Of a stretch of 61,697 nt of DNA, positions 61,468 through 61,697 are shown one piece after another (position 1 is the stretch's first letter; the number at the start of each line of letters is the position of its first letter). A program made the translations under genes and the position numbers. Below the pieces are notes generated by a model. It was not told where the DNA came from. It ran no database searches and saw nothing but the letters and a program-made list of their open reading frames with translations. The stretch lies in NCBI GenBank assembly GCA_023228985.1, contig JALOAC010000014.1, positions 1 through 61,697 of the forward strand, in the 5' to 3' direction. Source of the DNA: Thiopseudomonas sp. Lineage in GTDB: Bacteria; Pseudomonadota; Gammaproteobacteria; Pseudomonadales; Pseudomonadaceae.

Positions 61468-61591
61468 TAGCATGCATGCTCGAATTGACCCTAGAGAATG
61501 CCTTGCTTTTCTTGGTGAAGGCATTACTATTCAAGGACATATATTAATTTATGGTGTGCTGGTTCGCGCTACAAAACGAGCATGCATGCTA
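61468..61591. repeat. Paired palindromes forming a 15-bp inverted repeat
   Basis: AGCATGCATGCT, a perfect 12-bp palindrome, occurs at 61469-61480 and 61579-61590. With their flanks (TAGCATGCATGCTCG and CGAGCATGCATGCTA) they make a 15-bp perfect inverted repeat separated by 94 bp. An inner pair (AATGCCTT and AAGGCATT, 61498 to 61528) could fold too. They may be integrase or regulator binding sites, or ends of a tiny element. Confidence 0.65.
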
Positions 61592-61603
61592 ATAAACTGT
61601 TAG
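61472..61603 (+). CDS. Possible 43-residue small protein in the integron leader
   Basis: An ATG inside the first palindrome opens a 43-codon frame that ends at TAG within GTTAG. The product starts MHARIDPRECLAFLGEGITI and continues with QGHILIYGVLVRATKRACML. The middle faintly resembles the beginning of a bactofilin repeat (LGEG-TI-G), but this may be chance. A weak GCGAG lies about 8 bases upstream. It could be a truncated cassette gene or not coding at all. Confidence 0.25.
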   Translation: MHARIDPRECLAFLGEGITIQGHILIYGVLVRATKRACMLINC

Positions 61604-61636
61604 TTGCCCAAGTTACCCACGAACAAGGAATTATTA

Positions 61637-61697
61637 ATGAGTAAGATTTTATTTAGTACGGATCAGATGCCAGCTGGAATGGAAGTAAAGCAGATAT
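61637..61697 (+). CDS. Possible first cassette gene (partial, 5' end)
   Basis: An ATG with AAGGA nine bases upstream opens a frame that runs to the window edge: MSKILFSTDQMPAGMEVKQI. Twenty residues are not enough to identify a family; the spacing of the first strand loosely recalls YbjQ/DUF74 proteins. The orientation away from intI and the location right after the presumed attI suggest a first integron cassette. Confidence 0.5.
   Translation, partial: MSKILFSTDQMPAGMEVKQI

Larger units (their letters stand above)
61291..61636. other. Presumed attI / integron leader region
   Basis: The 346 bp between the divergent intI and the first plus-strand gene should contain attI. It holds the LexA box, a candidate cassette promoter, two identical palindromes and a 43-codon ORF. 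The nearest core-like triplets are GTTAGTT (61600-61606) and GTTATGT (61433-61439), neither matching GTTRRRY fully, so the exact recombination point cannot be given. No convincing attC hairpin was found. Confidence 0.5.

Noticed and set aside
61433..61606. attC site formed by the 15-bp inverted repeats
   Set aside because: The outer sequences do not provide complementary R' and R'' cores; GTTAGTT at the right has no AACTAAC partner at the left, and the arms are themselves palindromic.

Overview
The window looks like the chromosome of a gammaproteobacterium of the family Pseudomonadaceae. The basis is gene order recalled from Pseudomonas: mig-14/dnpA beside LPS-core genes, Nif3-algW, ychF-pth-rplY-prs-tRNAGln-ispE-lolB-TPR lipoprotein, smc-zipA-ligA, hpt//upp-uraA, dciA//secA-argJ-mutT, panE-REC/GGDEF-yajQ and metR//metE. 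Base composition is moderate, and many intergenic palindromes resemble Pseudomonas REP sequences. No database was searched; all identities come from reading motifs and synteny.

Layout. 1-10443: an LPS outer-core / O-antigen region with glycosyltransferases, a CatB-like acyltransferase, a carbamoyltransferase, a WaaL/Wzy-type membrane protein, an LPS-kinase-like protein, Mig-14 and the PIG-L deacetylase DnpA. The part up to about 7400 is clearly more AT-rich than the rest. 10450-15848: Nif3, AlgW, TrxB, GalE, RfaH, CysZ. 15872-18298: rmlA-rmlC-rmlD on the minus strand, without rmlB. 18463-22231: aminotransferase, omega-amidase, DNA polymerase IV and a TauE-type permease. 22275-29265: a minus-strand housekeeping block (ychF, pth, rplY, prs, tRNA-Gln, ispE, lolB, TPR lipoprotein). 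29684-32250: a FleS/FleR-type two-component pair with no flagellar genes beside it. 32359-40148: an unknown protein, smc, zipA, ligA. 40149-48210: a candidate sRNA, a repeat-filled gap, uraA, upp, hpt, dciA, secA, argJ. 48211-55508: a second copy of the repeat, Nudix/ThiE, cobalamin adenosyltransferase, panE, a REC-degenerate GGDEF protein, yajQ, an EamA transporter, an ErdR-like regulator and metR. 55778-58078: metE.

The right end (58079-61697) is accessory. It holds two unknown minus-strand genes, a 64-bp second copy of the 3' end of metE that differs from the resident gene only at synonymous third positions, and an integron integrase (intI) with a LexA box in front of it. Beyond intI lie a presumed attI region with a candidate cassette promoter, a pair of identical 12-bp palindromes bracketing a 43-codon ORF, and the start of what may be the first cassette gene, cut by the window edge. 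This looks like the head of a chromosomal integron and is the most promising place for new biology.

How the genes fit together: galE and rml genes make nucleotide sugars, the left-hand enzymes assemble and decorate LPS core, and RfaH is an elongation factor typically needed for long LPS operons. AlgW, LolB and DnpA serve the envelope. The aminotransferase/omega-amidase pair and metR/metE concern methionine and keto-acid recycling. uraA, upp and hpt salvage nucleobases. SMC, ZipA, LigA, DciA and Pol IV serve chromosome maintenance. The most novel-looking non-coding signals are a 345-390 bp composite palindromic repeat present twice, a MITE-like element present twice, and a C-rich-loop candidate sRNA after ligA.
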